Positions 36,234 to 44,410 of a DNA stretch of 64,000 nt are shown here, one piece after another; the first letter of the stretch is position 1, and each line of letters starts with the position of its first letter. Origin of the DNA: Gardnerella leopoldii. GTDB lineage: Bacteria; Actinomycetota; Actinomycetes; Actinomycetales; Bifidobacteriaceae. The stretch lies in contig NZ_CP029984.1 of NCBI RefSeq assembly GCF_003293675.1, forward strand, positions 124,001-188,000, in the 5' to 3' direction. The notes below the pieces were generated by a model, which did not search any database, had not been told where the DNA came from, and worked only from the letters and a program-made list of their open reading frames with translations. Position numbers and translations under genes: made by a program.

Positions 36234-37811
36234 ATGAGCGATACTAGCAATATGAGCGATGCTGGCAATATGAATGATACTGGCGTTACTGGCGATCTAA
36301 GCGTTGCAGCAAGTGATGGCAATAATCCAGCAAAAAATAAAGCTGCAGACGTTGAGATGAGCCAGTATGTGGCAGATCGCGCTCGCGTAAACGAAGAGAA
36401 AATCCGTAAAGACGAGCAGATTGTCGCTGAATTTGGCGATTACAATTACGGTTGGCATGATTCGGATGCTGCAGGCGAGGCTGCGAAGAAGGGTATTGAC
36501 GAGTCGGTTGTTCGTGCAATTTCCGCTGACAAGCACGAGCCGGAATGGATGCTAAATCTTCGTTTGCAAGGTTACCGCGCATTTTTGCAAAAGCCGATGC
36601 CGGATTGGGGCGTGGATTTAAGCGGTTTTGACGCGGATGATTTTAAATACTACGTGCGTCCGGTTCACGATCAAGCGAAAACTTGGGACGATTTGCCAGA
36701 AGATATTCGCAAAACTTACGACAGGCTCGGCATTCCGGAAGCTGAGAAAAAGCGCTTAGTTTCAGGCGTTGCAGCACAGTATGAGTCGGAAGTTATTTAC
36801 AATTCGATTCGCGAAGACTTGGCTGCGCAAGGCGTAATTTTTGTTGATACGGATACAGCAGTGCAAAAGTATCCGGAGCTTGTAAAAAAGTATTTTGCAA
36901 CTGTGATTCCAGTTGACGACAACAAGTTTGCGGCTCTTAACACAGCGGCTTGGAGTGGTGGCTCGTTCGTGTACGTTCCAAAAGGCGTGCACGTGGATAT
37001 TCCGCTTCAGGCTTACTTCCGCATTAATACGCCGAACATGGGTCAGTTTGAGCGCACGTTGATTATTGCAGACGAAGGCTCTTACGTGCATTATGTTGAG
37101 GGTTGCACGGCTCCAATTTATTCCACGGATTCTCTTCACGCTGCAAACGTTGAAATTGTTGTGGAAAAGCATGCGCGCGTGCGATACACAACCGTTCAAA
37201 ACTGGTCAAATAACGTGTATAACTTGGTAACTCAGCGAGCTTACGTGCGCGAAGGCGGCACAATGGAGTGGGTTGACGGCAACATCGGCTCCAAAGCTAC
37301 TATGAAGTATCCTGCTTGCATTCTTGCTGAGCCGTACGCAAAAGCAGAAACTATGTCTTTGAGCTTTGCTGGACGCGGTCAGTATCAAGATACGGGTGCG
37401 AAAATGATTCATTTGGCTCCGCACACGAGTTCAACGATTGTTGCTAAGTCGATTTCGCGCGGCGGCGGACGTTCAGCTTACCGCGGTCTTGTGAAGATTA
37501 TTAAGGGCGCGAAGGGCTCTAGTTCGTCTGTTGTGTGCGATGCTTTGCTTGTTGACGATTTTTCGAGGTCGGATACTTATCCGCATGTTGACGTGCGTGA
37601 AGACGACGTTTCAATGGCTCACGAGGCCACTGTTTCCAAGGTTTCGGAGGATCAGCTTTTCTACTTGATGAGTCGAGGGCTTGAAGAAAAAGAGGCTATG
37701 GGCATGATTGTTCGCGGCTTCGTAGAGCCGATTAGCCGCGAACTTCCAATGGAGTACGCGCTTGAGTTGAATCGCTTAGTTGAGTTGCAAATGGAAGGAT
37801 CCGTGGGCTGA
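36234..37811 (+). CDS. sufB: Fe-S cluster assembly scaffold SufB
   Basis: SufB, with SufC and SufD, builds Fe-S clusters. The 525-residue product contains the family core [75 protein letters not shown] and the C-terminal [31 protein letters not shown] start it at ATG 36234, about 11 bases after GGAGGTG; the frame runs further to a TTG at 36174. The first 20 residues are a Met-Ser-Asp/Asn-Met repeat with no counterpart in other SufB proteins. The stop overlaps sufD by 1 base. Confidence 0.96.
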   Translation: MSDTSNMSDAGNMNDTGVTGDLSVAASDGNNPAKNKAADVEMSQYVADRARVNEEKIRKDEQIVAEFGDYNYGWHDSDAAGEAAKKGIDESVVRAISADKHEPEWMLNLRLQGYRAFLQKPMPDWGVDLSGFDADDFKYYVRPVHDQAKTWDDLPEDIRKTYDRLGIPEAEKKRLVSGVAAQYESEVIYNSIREDLAAQGVIFVDTDTAVQKYPELVKKYFATVIPVDDNKFAALNTAAWSGGSFVYVPKGVHVDIPLQAYFRINTPNMGQFERTLIIADEGSYVHYVEGCTAPIYSTDSLHAANVEIVVEKHARVRYTTVQNWSNNVYNLVTQRAYVREGGTMEWVDGNIGSKATMKYPACILAEPYAKAETMSLSFAGRGQYQDTGAKMIHLAPHTSSTIVAKSISRGGGRSAYRGLVKIIKGAKGSSSSVVCDALLVDDFSRSDTYPHVDVREDDVSMAHEATVSKVSEDQLFYLMSRGLEEKEAMGMIVRGFVEPISRELPMEYALELNRLVELQMEGSVG

Positions 37812-39058
37812 TGAGCGAAGATTTAAAAGAGAATTTAGGCAATAAAATGACGGAAAAAGAAATTACTATTCCTGTAGCAGATCCTAATGATCCGTATGCG
37901 GTTCCTGCGGCAATGCCTTCTAGCGCAGACAAATCCGTGCGCTCGTTCAACGTGGAAGATTTTGCGATTCCAACGCGTAAGCAGGAAGATTGGCGATACA
38001 CTCCAGTTGAGCGAATTTCCGAGTTTTTCGAGCGTTTTAAACCATCTAATAGCATTCATGTAACGCTTGAAGGCGTTGGTGGAGCTGCTTTGGATGATTC
38101 TTATGTTGGAAGCGACGGTTCCGTAAGTTTGCAAGTAAAGCCGCAAAACGAGGCTCCTCACACCGGAATGAAGCCTTCTGATCGCGCGGCTGCAGTTGCG
38201 TGGAATGCAACGAAACAAGCGCGCGTGCTTCACGTATCTGGCGAAATTAAAAAGCCAATCGTGCTGAAAATTCAGGGTAATAATGTTAATGCGCTTGACG
38301 CACTGCACTTAGTAATCGAAGCGGATTCTCGCTCGAATGCTGACATTATTATCGAACATACCGGCTGCGCGAAACTTGCAGAAGGTGTGGAAATTATCCT
38401 CGGAAAACACGCGCACGTTTCTACTACCTTTATTCAAGAATGGGATTCGGGCAGCAAACACGTTGGAAATCAGCGTATTCACGTGGGTGAGGGAGCTTCG
38501 CTTCGTCACACGATGGTCACTCTTGGTGGAGATGTTGTGCGTATTCGCATGGATCAAGATTTTGGCGGCGAGCAGGGCGATTTGAACATGCTCGGCATGT
38601 ATTTTGTGGATCCTGGCGAGCATGTTGAGCATCGCACGATGGTTGTGCACAATTATCCGGAATGCAAGTCGCGAGTAGTGTACAAGGGTGCTTTGGAAGG
38701 AAAAGGCGCGCATTCAACTTGGGTTGGAAACGCGCTTATTAAGCCGGAAGCTCCTGGCACAGATTCGTACGAGTTGAATCGTAATTTGGTGCTCACTCCT
38801 GGAGCAATCGCTGATTCTGAGCCGAATTTGGAAATTGAAAACGGAAATATTATTGGTGCCGGTCACGCAAGTTCAGTCGGTAGATTTGACGACGAAGAGC
38901 TTTTCTACTTGCAATCGCGCGGAGTTAGTGAGATTGAAGCCAGAAAGCTTGTTGTGCGTGGATTCTTTAACGAGCTTATTGAAGAAATTGGCGTTCCGGA
39001 AATTGTTGATCACTTAATGAAGGCAATTGAGCGCCGTCTTGCAAGAACGGAAGAATAG
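37811..39058 (+). CDS. sufD: Fe-S cluster assembly protein SufD
   Basis: SufD is the partner of SufB in the SufBC2D complex. The 415-residue protein has the DWRYTPVERISEF start of the family, the middle beta-helix region and the C-terminal GRFDDEELFYLQSRGVSEIEARKLVVRGFFNELIEEI block that parallels SufB. The ATG is inside the sufB stop (TGATG), so translation is coupled. It is 9 bp before sufC. Confidence 0.97.
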   Translation: MSEDLKENLGNKMTEKEITIPVADPNDPYAVPAAMPSSADKSVRSFNVEDFAIPTRKQEDWRYTPVERISEFFERFKPSNSIHVTLEGVGGAALDDSYVGSDGSVSLQVKPQNEAPHTGMKPSDRAAAVAWNATKQARVLHVSGEIKKPIVLKIQGNNVNALDALHLVIEADSRSNADIIIEHTGCAKLAEGVEIILGKHAHVSTTFIQEWDSGSKHVGNQRIHVGEGASLRHTMVTLGGDVVRIRMDQDFGGEQGDLNMLGMYFVDPGEHVEHRTMVVHNYPECKSRVVYKGALEGKGAHSTWVGNALIKPEAPGTDSYELNRNLVLTPGAIADSEPNLEIENGNIIGAGHASSVGRFDDEELFYLQSRGVSEIEARKLVVRGFFNELIEEIGVPEIVDHLMKAIERRLARTEE

Positions 39059-39067
39059 GAGAAAAAC

Positions 39068-39844
39068 ATGTCAACTTTGGAAATTAAGGATTTGTACGCT
39101 TCTGTAGAAACAAAAGAAGGTCGCAAGCAAATCTTAAAAGGCGTAAATCTTACAGTTAATTCTGGCGAAACGCACGCAATTATGGGTCCTAACGGATCTG
39201 GAAAGTCTACTCTTGCATACACTTTGGCAGGGCACCCAAAGTATGAAGTCGATTCCGGTCAAGTTCTTCTCGACGGCGAAGATATTTTGAAAATGACTCC
39301 TGACGAGCGCGCAAAAGCCGGATTATTCCTCGCAATGCAATACCCAGTAGAGGTACCGGGCGTATCTATGACGAACTTCCTTCGCACTGCAAAAACTGAA
39401 GTCGAAGGCAAAGCTCCATCTTTAAGAAGCTGGGTGAAAGAACTTAGCGAGGCTATGAAAAAGCTTCGAATGGATCCAAAATTTGCGTCGCGTTCTGTAA
39501 ACGAAGGATTCTCTGGCGGCGAAAAGAAGCGCGCGGAAGTTTTGCAATTAGAGCTTTTGAAGCCGAAGTTTGCAATTTTGGATGAAACTGATTCTGGTTT
39601 GGATGTTGACGCGCTTCGAATTGTGTCTGAAGGTGTGAATCGCGCCAAAGAAAACACCGGTTTGGGCATTATGATGGTCACGCATTACACACGAATTCTC
39701 AAGTATATTAAGCCGGATATTGTGCATGTTTTTGCGCAAGGTCACTTTGTAAAGACTGCAGGACCGGAGCTTGCGGACGAGCTGGAAGAAGAAGGCTACG
39801 ACAAGTATTTGCCGGAAGGTACAACCGAGTCGGCGCTGGCTTAA
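39068..39844 (+). CDS. sufC: Fe-S cluster assembly ATPase SufC
   Basis: SufC is the ABC-type ATPase that drives the SufBD scaffold. The 258-residue protein has Walker A GPNGSGKST, the Q-loop (AMQYPVEVPGV), the SufC-type signature FSGGEKKRAEVLQ, Walker B FAILDETDSGLDVDAL and the switch His in MMVTHYTRIL. AGGAG precedes the ATG. Confidence 0.98.
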   Translation: MSTLEIKDLYASVETKEGRKQILKGVNLTVNSGETHAIMGPNGSGKSTLAYTLAGHPKYEVDSGQVLLDGEDILKMTPDERAKAGLFLAMQYPVEVPGVSMTNFLRTAKTEVEGKAPSLRSWVKELSEAMKKLRMDPKFASRSVNEGFSGGEKKRAEVLQLELLKPKFAILDETDSGLDVDALRIVSEGVNRAKENTGLGIMMVTHYTRILKYIKPDIVHVFAQGHFVKTAGPELADELEEEGYDKYLPEGTTESALA

Positions 39845-39911
39845 GCGCGGTTCAAGTGCAGTTTAATCTATCTGTATATTCGTAAAAATAGCGTTAAAAT
39901 AGCGGTTTAAT

Positions 39912-41279
39912 ATGACTACAGTGACTACAGAAAATATTATGCGAGAATTTAGCGATTTGCGCTCGCAGTTTCCGATTTTAAGTCGCACAGTTCACGGCAC
40001 TTCGCTTCACGATACTGTGCACGGAAAACCCTTGATTTACTTGGATTCTGCAGCTACTTCGCAAAAGCCGCAAGTTGTAATCGACGCTGAAAAAGAGTTT
40101 TACGAAACAATTAACGCTGGTGTGCACAGGGGAGCGCACGAGTTGGCTGCACTTTCGACGGTTGCGTTTGAACAAGCGCGCGCGAAAGTTGCGTTGCTTG
40201 TTGGAGCGTGCGCAGATGCTGGCAGCGAGGAAATTATTGTTACTCCGGGAGCTACGGGCGCTCTTAATCTTCTTGCAACTGCTATTGGTAACGCTAGTGC
40301 GAAGGCGAGAATTTGCAAAAAAGACAGTGCTGATTTGGTTGATTCTGCAGATTTCCGCAAAAATTTTGCGCTTCAAGAAGGCGACGTAATAGTCGTATCT
40401 CGCGCGGATCACCATTCTGTCTTGCTTCCATTCCAGGAGCTGGCTCTTCGCACGGGAGCAGAGCTTCGCTGGATTGACGTAACAGAAGATGGTCGCGTGC
40501 GCACGGATGCAGATTATTTGCGAACAATTATTGACGAGCGCACGAAAATCGTTGCAGTTACGCATATTAGCAACGTTACTGGCGCTATTACGGACGTTTC
40601 GTCGATTTGCAAGCGCGCTCACGAAGTCGGCGCGATTTTTGTGCTTGACGCATGCCAGTCAGTTCCGCATATTCCAGTTGATTTTCACGCATTAGACGTT
40701 GATTTTGCGGCATTTAGCGCGCATAAAATGTATGGTCCTACAGGAGTTGGATTCTTGTATGGTCGTCGCGAGCTTTTGAATGCGCTTCCGCCTGCGAATT
40801 TTGGCGGCTCAATGGTGGAGCTTGCTTGGCTTAACAAGTCGGCGCAATACATGGATGTGCCTTACCGCTTTGAGGCTGGAACTCAGCCTGTTGCGCAAAT
40901 GGTTGCGGCAGGAGTTGCAGCGGATTGGCTGCGCTCGTTGGACATGAACCGAGTTGCAGAGCATGAGCAGGAAATTGCTGCAGAATTGCTAAAATTACGG
41001 GATGTTCCAGGCGTTCGCGTTTTGGGTCCGACTGATTTAGAGAATCGAATTGGCACAGTTGCTTTTGAAGTTGAAGGCGTGCATCCGCATGATGTTGGAC
41101 AGTTTTTGGACGCGCAGGGCATTGCGATTCGCGTCGGGCATCATTGTGCTCAGCCGATTCACCGTCATTTTGGCGTGTACGCTTCGAATCGTGCTTCTGT
41201 TGGCGTTTACAATACGATTGATGAGGCTCGTGCGCTTGTTGAAGCAGTCTCACACGTTCGCGCCTACTTTGGCGCATAA
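39912..41279 (+). CDS. sufS: Cysteine desulfurase SufS
   Basis: This PLP enzyme takes sulfur from cysteine for cluster assembly. The 455-residue protein has YLDSAATSQKPQVVID, HRGAHELAALST, FSAHKMYGPTGVGFLYGR (the Lys that binds PLP) and the sulfur-accepting Cys in RVGHHCAQPIHRHFG. Its start is ATG 39912 or the downstream ATG 39939; neither has a strong ribosome site. An internal segment (about residues 130-155) is longer than usual. It passes sulfur to SufU downstream. Confidence 0.96.
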   Translation: MTTVTTENIMREFSDLRSQFPILSRTVHGTSLHDTVHGKPLIYLDSAATSQKPQVVIDAEKEFYETINAGVHRGAHELAALSTVAFEQARAKVALLVGACADAGSEEIIVTPGATGALNLLATAIGNASAKARICKKDSADLVDSADFRKNFALQEGDVIVVSRADHHSVLLPFQELALRTGAELRWIDVTEDGRVRTDADYLRTIIDERTKIVAVTHISNVTGAITDVSSICKRAHEVGAIFVLDACQSVPHIPVDFHALDVDFAAFSAHKMYGPTGVGFLYGRRELLNALPPANFGGSMVELAWLNKSAQYMDVPYRFEAGTQPVAQMVAAGVAADWLRSLDMNRVAEHEQEIAAELLKLRDVPGVRVLGPTDLENRIGTVAFEVEGVHPHDVGQFLDAQGIAIRVGHHCAQPIHRHFGVYASNRASVGVYNTIDEARALVEAVSHVRAYFGA

Positions 41280-41366
41280 TATTGTTAGCGAGCGAGTTGG
41301 AGAAGTTAGCGAGTTAGTCAATCGAATCGGCGAGTCAACGAGTTAGTGAGTAGGTAAGGAGAGCGT

Positions 41367-42077
41367 ATGTTTGATATGGGTTTTGGTACAACAGGTGCTG
41401 GTTTTGCAGATGCGGCTGGTGACGGCTTAGAAAGCATGTACCAAGAAGTAATTTTGGATGCTGCGCGAAATCCGCATGGCAAAACTCATTTCGAAAGTAC
41501 GGACGAGCTCGCACAAGCGGAATTGCAGGAAGAATCTCAAGAATCTGCAGAAAATACAGAATCTACAAAATCTCAAGAATCTGCAGGAAATACAAAATCT
41601 GCCGAAATTACCTTAAATAATGCTCACGAAAGTTGCGCTGTTGCATCTGGAGAAAACTCTGCTTTAGGTCAATCGCACCAATTCAATCCAACTTGCGGCG
41701 ACGAAGTTACAATGCGAGTAGAGCTTTCACGCAGCGCCAATAATGACGAAACACCAATAGTATCAAGTATTAAGTGGGACGGTCACGGCTGCTCGATTTC
41801 GCAAGCAAGCCTTTCAATGATGGTTGATCTAGTCGAAGGAAAATCGGTTGACGAAGCCTTGCGATTAGACGCGCTTTTCCACAAACTTATGGAATCTCGC
41901 GGCGCAGGTTTTGAAAACGAAGAGGACGAAGATGCGCTGGAAGATGCAATGGTTTTGCAAGGCGTATCGCGCTACCCAATGCGAATTAAGTGCGCGCTTT
42001 TGGCGTGGGAAGGCTTAAAAGACAGCATTGCAAAAGCCTCGCAAAACTTAAATCCGCAAATTCTTGGCAACTTGTAA
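41367..42077 (+). CDS. sufU: SufU-type sulfur-transfer/scaffold protein with long acidic insert
   Basis: SufU relays sulfur from SufS. The expected ligands are all present: Cys in NPTCGDEVTM, Asp/Cys in WDGHGCSISQASLSMM and Cys in RIKCALLAWEGL. At 236 residues it is about 85 longer than typical SufU (about 150). Much of the excess is a Glu/Ser/Gln/Asn/Thr-rich insert (about residues 50-90) built from an imperfect Glu-Ser-Ala-Gly/Glu-Asn-Thr repeat (41510-41615). AAGGAGAG stands before the ATG. A short GAGTTAG tandem repeat fills the gap to sufS. Confidence 0.94.
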   Translation: MFDMGFGTTGAGFADAAGDGLESMYQEVILDAARNPHGKTHFESTDELAQAELQEESQESAENTESTKSQESAGNTKSAEITLNNAHESCAVASGENSALGQSHQFNPTCGDEVTMRVELSRSANNDETPIVSSIKWDGHGCSISQASLSMMVDLVEGKSVDEALRLDALFHKLMESRGAGFENEEDEDALEDAMVLQGVSRYPMRIKCALLAWEGLKDSIAKASQNLNPQILGNL

Positions 42078-42112
42078 AATCGAACTTTGGTACAAGCAAA
42101 GCAAGGAATATT

Positions 42113-42586
42113 ATGGCAGAAAATCAATCGGCATCTGAGGTGACGCATGAAACGCATCCTGCGAATTTAAGCGCAAATGACATTGGCCGAGTTACAGAAG
42201 ATGATATTTTAGACGCTTTACACGATGTTGTGGATCCTGAGCTTGGCATTGATGTGGTTGATTTAGGCTTGGTTTATGGCATTGAAATTGATGAGCTTGG
42301 GCGCGCAATTATTACTATGACGCTTACTACTCCTGCATGTCCGCTAACTGAATTGATTGAGGATGAGTGTGCGAATGCGCTCGCAGGCTTGGTCGAAGAG
42401 TTCCGCATTGACTGGACGTGGAAGCCGCGTTGGAGCGTTGAAAACATTAATGAGGACGGTCGCGCGCAGCTTGAGGCGCTTGGCTACAATCTCAACAGTT
42501 TGCAAGCGAGTTTTGCTGCAGGAATGTACGGTTCTGGCGTAGTTGGCGATGCGTCGATGAGTGCCGGTATTCCGCCAACTGTGTGA
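42113..42586 (+). CDS. sufT: SufT-like DUF59 protein
   Basis: The 157-residue product has the MIP18/DUF59 core: ILDALHDVVDPELGIDVVDLGLVYGIEID with the conserved Asp-Pro-Glu and MTLTTPACPLTELIEDE with the conserved Cys. Proteins of this type assist in Fe-S delivery, and this one closes the suf operon. The start is ATG 42113 with AAGGA before it; the frame extends back to 41990 within sufU but that part is not likely to be used. Confidence 0.93.
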   Translation: MAENQSASEVTHETHPANLSANDIGRVTEDDILDALHDVVDPELGIDVVDLGLVYGIEIDELGRAIITMTLTTPACPLTELIEDECANALAGLVEEFRIDWTWKPRWSVENINEDGRAQLEALGYNLNSLQASFAAGMYGSGVVGDASMSAGIPPTV

Positions 42587-42657
42587 GTATTTGGTTGGTG
42601 TGCTGTTTTGTTTTGTTGTTTCTGTTTTGAAAGCAACGTATTGCACAAGTGGGAATT

Positions 42658-43344
42658 ATGGGCGCTGAAATAAAAGCAGTTAGTGCAAGCGGTATCTGTG
42701 ATATTCGCGATATAAATGATGTGCGCGATATAAATGATGTGCGCGATGATATGCGCGATGATGTGCGCAAAAATAGTATCCGCGAGTATGCTTCGCGCGG
42801 AATGACTGACGTTGTTTTCGACTTGCAATTGCTTGTAGATTGGGATGTGCGCCGCACTCTGGATGCAGATTATCCGGATTTTATTGGGGAAGTGCTCTTT
42901 AGTTTCGAGCCGGAATGGGGTTTTGAGTTTCACGAGTCATTGCGCGAGGCTGGGTGGAGCAGAAAGCAAGCGATGGATTCGTTTGATGAGCATCACGGAC
43001 CGGCAGTTACGTGGCTATATCGCTTGTATTTTGAGCGTTTCGAGCGCGGTTTTGCTGGCGAACGCGCGGATGCTTCGGCTGTGGCACGCGAGTTGATTGC
43101 GAGCGGCGTGCGCGTGTGGGCACTTGGTAACGCTTCTTGCGATTGGTTAAACTGCGCGCGCAAAACTTGCCCAATACTCGGTGAGTTAAACGGTGTTTGT
43201 GCATCTTACGAATCGCATTTGCGCAAACCTGACGTAATGCTTTACCGCGCGTTTTTGCAACACGCCGGTCTTTCCGCTGCTTCCACGCTTTTTCTCGAAA
43301 GTGATTCTCGCGCCGCTTCTGCAGCGTCGTTGCTTTATTCTTAA
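42658..43344 (+). pseudogene. HAD-superfamily hydrolase, probably damaged at motif IV and truncated
   Basis: The N-terminus of 30 residues is an in-frame Asp-Ile/Val-Arg-Asp repeat (42700-42770). The HAD domain follows: motif I reads VVFDLQLLVDWD, one residue shorter than the usual FDLGGVLVDWD; the Thr/Ser motif is LGNASCDWL; motif III KPD is intact. Motif IV, normally DD, reads FLESDSRAA. The protein stops only ten residues later, whereas family members go on with a strand and helix. The stop lies at the edge of a palindromic repeat block, so repeat insertion may have cut the 3' end. Start is ATG 42658. It could still be a folded protein, but phosphatase activity is doubtful. Confidence 0.6.
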
Positions 43345-43741
43345 GCTGCGCGCGTGCGCGACGACCTGCTTGAGCGCTGCGATTTAGCGCGCGAAAGCAA
43401 TTCGGAGCGCCGAGCTTGCTCAGGGTTGAAAGCACAGTGTGCTTTCAACGCAAGCGAGGTCTGCCTTCGTCTCGATTGACGAAGGCAGGGCAGGTTCGCG
43501 TGGCGGTGCTTTAGAAACTAGGTTGTGATTGGTGTGCGCTGACGACCTGCTTTCGCGCATGTTCCTCACGGCTTTTGGTAGCCGTTCGGCTGATTTGGCA
43601 TGTGAAGCACAGTGTGCTTTCAACGCAAGCGAGGTCTGCCTTCGTCTCGATTGACGAAGGCAGGGCAGGTTCGCGTGGCGGTGCTTTAGAAACTAGGTTG
43701 TGATTGGCGTGCGTAACGAATGAATCCGGCGCTCAAGCACT
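43345..43741. repeat. Mosaic palindromic element with 109-bp direct duplication
   Basis: The block contains a 25-bp palindrome at 43425-43449 (GTTGAAAGCACA, centre G, and complement). A 109-bp segment at 43430-43538 is repeated at 43605-43713 with one visible difference (T/C at 43532/43707). Each copy ends the palindrome and continues with a GCCTTCGTC/GACGAAGGC hairpin and TTAGAAACTAGGTTGTGATT. Modules match those at 15.9 and 63.8 kb. Short open frames here are repeat-derived. Confidence 0.85.
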
Positions 43742-44410
43742 TTATTGCGCGCGCTCGGCCGCTTCGAGCGAATCGTAGCCATACATGCGCACAGTATTCG
43801 CAATTATCATTTGCGTAAGATTTAGATTTTCCGTGCGCAAATTATTTACAAAACGCTGGTATTTTGCGAAAGTTGCGTCAGAATATGTGCTTAATTCGCC
43901 TCGCAAATACGTTTCAAAAGACGTATTTTCTGCCGTATCCTCGCTAGTTTTAAGCACGCGCATCGCAAGACCTAAATGCGGGTAGCGATTGCGAAAATCC
44001 GCAGCCCACTCGACTTGCGTTAAAATAATCTGCTCCTGCGCGCTTTTTCTAGGCTCCAAAATCGGCTTAATATAAGGCTTAATCGTGCGCTCAAAAATTT
44101 CCGGCGCAGTCGACTCCATCATTCGCGCATACTTTTCCGTAATCAAATTGCGTCCATCGCTATTCGCGCGCTCAAGATCCTGTTTATAAGACTCCTGCAA
44201 ATCAAGCGGCCACGCCAAAAATTGACTCATGCGCATAATGCGAAAAGTTGGCCAGTTTCCTTGGCAATTCGCGCGTCCGCCTTCGTTTTCTGTAAGCTGG
44301 AACTGATCCCACTCGAGTTTAGTGATTTCTTCCGCAAGATTTTCTGTTTTCGGATTTTGCGTTTTCGGAAGATTTTGCGTTTTCGGATTTGCTGATAAAT
44401 CGTACATCAT
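43742..44410 (-). CDS. DUF4125-family protein
   Basis: The 222-residue product matches DUF4125: ITKLEWDQFQLTENEGGRANCQGNWPTF near the start, QFLAWP, EKYARMMESTAP and LTQVEWAADFRNRYPHL. Function is unknown for the family. It overlaps the upstream TPR-DUF4037 gene by an ATGA, so the two are translated together. AAGGAG precedes the ATG. The N-terminus (44340-44400) is a Pro-Lys-Thr-Glu/Gln-Asn repeat typical of the slippage repeats in this window. No catalytic motif is obvious to me. Confidence 0.82.
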   Translation of the reverse strand: MMYDLSANPKTQNLPKTQNPKTENLAEEITKLEWDQFQLTENEGGRANCQGNWPTFRIMRMSQFLAWPLDLQESYKQDLERANSDGRNLITEKYARMMESTAPEIFERTIKPYIKPILEPRKSAQEQIILTQVEWAADFRNRYPHLGLAMRVLKTSEDTAENTSFETYLRGELSTYSDATFAKYQRFVNNLRTENLNLTQMIIANTVRMYGYDSLEAAERAQ

